Positions 5,807 through 6,574 of a stretch of 6,574 bases of DNA are shown one piece after another. Source of the DNA: Rudanella sp. GTDB lineage: Bacteria > Bacteroidota > Bacteroidia > Cytophagales > Spirosomataceae. Location of the stretch: contig JAJAYX010000632.1 in the NCBI GenBank assembly GCA_026785985.1, forward strand, positions 1 to 6,574, given 5' to 3'. Each line of letters begins with the position of its first letter. The first letter of the stretch is position 1. Made by a program: the position numbers and the translations under genes. The notes under the pieces were generated by a model, which made no database searches, was not told the origin of the DNA, and saw only the letters and a list, made by a program, of their open reading frames with translations.

Positions 5807-6574
5807 ATGAAACTGCTGTTTGTCGCTTTCCTCACCATCGTATCCGTATGGGCAATGGAGCCGGTCAAGGCTCAACCGTTCACCGCTTCTGAAGCGCGTG
5901 AAGATATAGCGTTTCTGAAGCGCAAACTCGACCAACTGCACCCTGCCGTTGGCTACTATACCCCTAAAAATCAGTACGAACGGCTCTACGACTCGTTGTT
6001 TAATAAATTGAGTGGGCCTGTGGAGTACTTGCCACTTTTCAGGCACCTCAGCCCGCTGGTTAACACCCTGAAAGACGGTCACACCAACCTGAATCATCGG
6101 CGCACTTTTATCGACAAGCACACCCGCTATTTTCCCTTCTATATCCGGGATGTTGGCCCCGACTATTTTATTACCCACAATATGTCCGGCGACTCAACGC
6201 TTCGGCGGGGAACTCAACTGCTAACCATCGACGGTCGTTCAGTAGCCGATATTCACCTCGAACTGATGGAAACGGATCGCTCCGGTTCCGATGGCGACAA
6301 CGTAACGGGCCGCCGACAGTGGAGCCTGCATCAGTTTGCCGATTATTATGCGGCCTGGTTTGGTTCGGCTGATTCGCTCATGCTCACCTATCGTTTTCCG
6401 GCTGATCCGCTTCAACTAATTCGCCAGAAAAAGGTGGCTTGCGTTAATCTGCAACAGTTCCGGGCCGTTTTTCAGAAGCGATATAAACACGAAGCCGACC
6501 ACCGGCAAAACCTATCCCTGCAACCCATTGATTCATTGCCCGGCACGGCGGTTCTGCGCGTTTCAACCTTTATG
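5807..6574 (+). CDS. Secreted S41-family peptidase (3' partial, N-terminal half)
   Basis: An open frame of 256 codons runs from ATG 5807 off the right edge. Residues 1-22 form a signal peptide (MKLLFVAFLTIVSVWA core, likely cut after VKA before Gln23), so the protein should be periplasmic or outer-membrane associated. LDQLHPAVGYYTP (41-53) is typical of the N-terminal helical region of Bacteroidota S41 proteins. NTLKDGHTNLNHR (86-98) is the family's conserved L-DGHT motif. RRGTQLLTIDGRSV (133-146) is a PDZ-like element of the kind that precedes the catalytic core. The last visible residues, GTAVLRVSTFM (246-256), match the first strand of the S41 protease fold, so the catalytic Ser and Lys would lie beyond the window and activity cannot be judged. 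It is transcribed divergently from the BlaI-type repressor across a 180-base gap, which makes it a possible co-regulated target. Confidence 0.85.
   Translation, partial: MKLLFVAFLTIVSVWAMEPVKAQPFTASEAREDIAFLKRKLDQLHPAVGYYTPKNQYERLYDSLFNKLSGPVEYLPLFRHLSPLVNTLKDGHTNLNHRRTFIDKHTRYFPFYIRDVGPDYFITHNMSGDSTLRRGTQLLTIDGRSVADIHLELMETDRSGSDGDNVTGRRQWSLHQFADYYAAWFGSADSLMLTYRFPADPLQLIRQKKVACVNLQQFRAVFQKRYKHEADHRQNLSLQPIDSLPGTAVLRVSTFM

Noticed and set aside
5750..6178. A minus-strand 142-residue ORF
   Set aside because: It lies antisense to the S41 gene, which has a signal peptide and family motifs; the minus-strand translation shows no recognisable domain.
1..6574. CRISPR array, tRNA, rRNA or insertion sequence
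   Set aside because: No spaced direct repeats, tRNA-like folds, rRNA sequence, transposase or terminal repeats were recognised by eye.

Overview
The window looks like chromosomal DNA from a Bacteroidota bacterium, most likely a Cytophagales member of the Spirosoma type. The evidence is a type IX secretion (T9SS) C-terminal sorting domain on a secreted peptidase, a BlaR1-like M56 protein fused to a SusC-style carboxypeptidase-regulatory domain, a TonB C-terminal domain and a receptor-plug domain, moderate GC content, no clear Shine-Dalgarno sequences, and promoter candidates of the TTTG/TAnnTTTG kind. The genus is an inference from style; no marker gene is present.

Layout: (1) Positions 2-2956, plus strand: the 3' part of a secreted thermolysin-like (M4) metallopeptidase, entering from the left edge without its signal peptide. 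It has propeptide, catalytic, beta-propeller-like, Ig-like and T9SS sorting regions. (2) Positions 2961 to about 3349, minus strand: a decayed fragment of a second M56/TonB-type gene with an internal deletion and a frame change. It meets the M4 gene tail to tail across a short palindrome. (3) Positions 3351-5255, minus strand: an intact 634-residue M56 membrane metallopeptidase with periplasmic carboxypeptidase-regulatory, TonB C-terminal and plug-like domains. (4) Positions 5252-5626, minus strand: a BlaI/MecI-family repressor overlapping the M56 gene by ATGA. (5) Positions 5627-5806: a divergent regulatory region with two abutting palindromes placed on a candidate blaI-type promoter. (6) Position 5807 to the right edge, plus strand: the N-terminal half of a secreted S41-family peptidase, including a signal peptide.

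Working together: the repressor and the M56 protease form a classic two-gene sensing unit (transcription runs repressor then protease), in which the protease is expected to relieve repression by cleaving the repressor. The protease lacks the penicillin-binding sensor domain of true BlaR1; TonB/plug-type modules occupy the periplasmic side instead, so the signal is probably not a beta-lactam. The palindromes suggest autoregulation, and the divergent S41 gene is a possible further target. The M4 gene converges on this unit and need not belong to it. The points most worth a second look are the M56-TonB-plug architecture, the operator pair, and the remnant of a second M56 gene directly downstream of the intact one.
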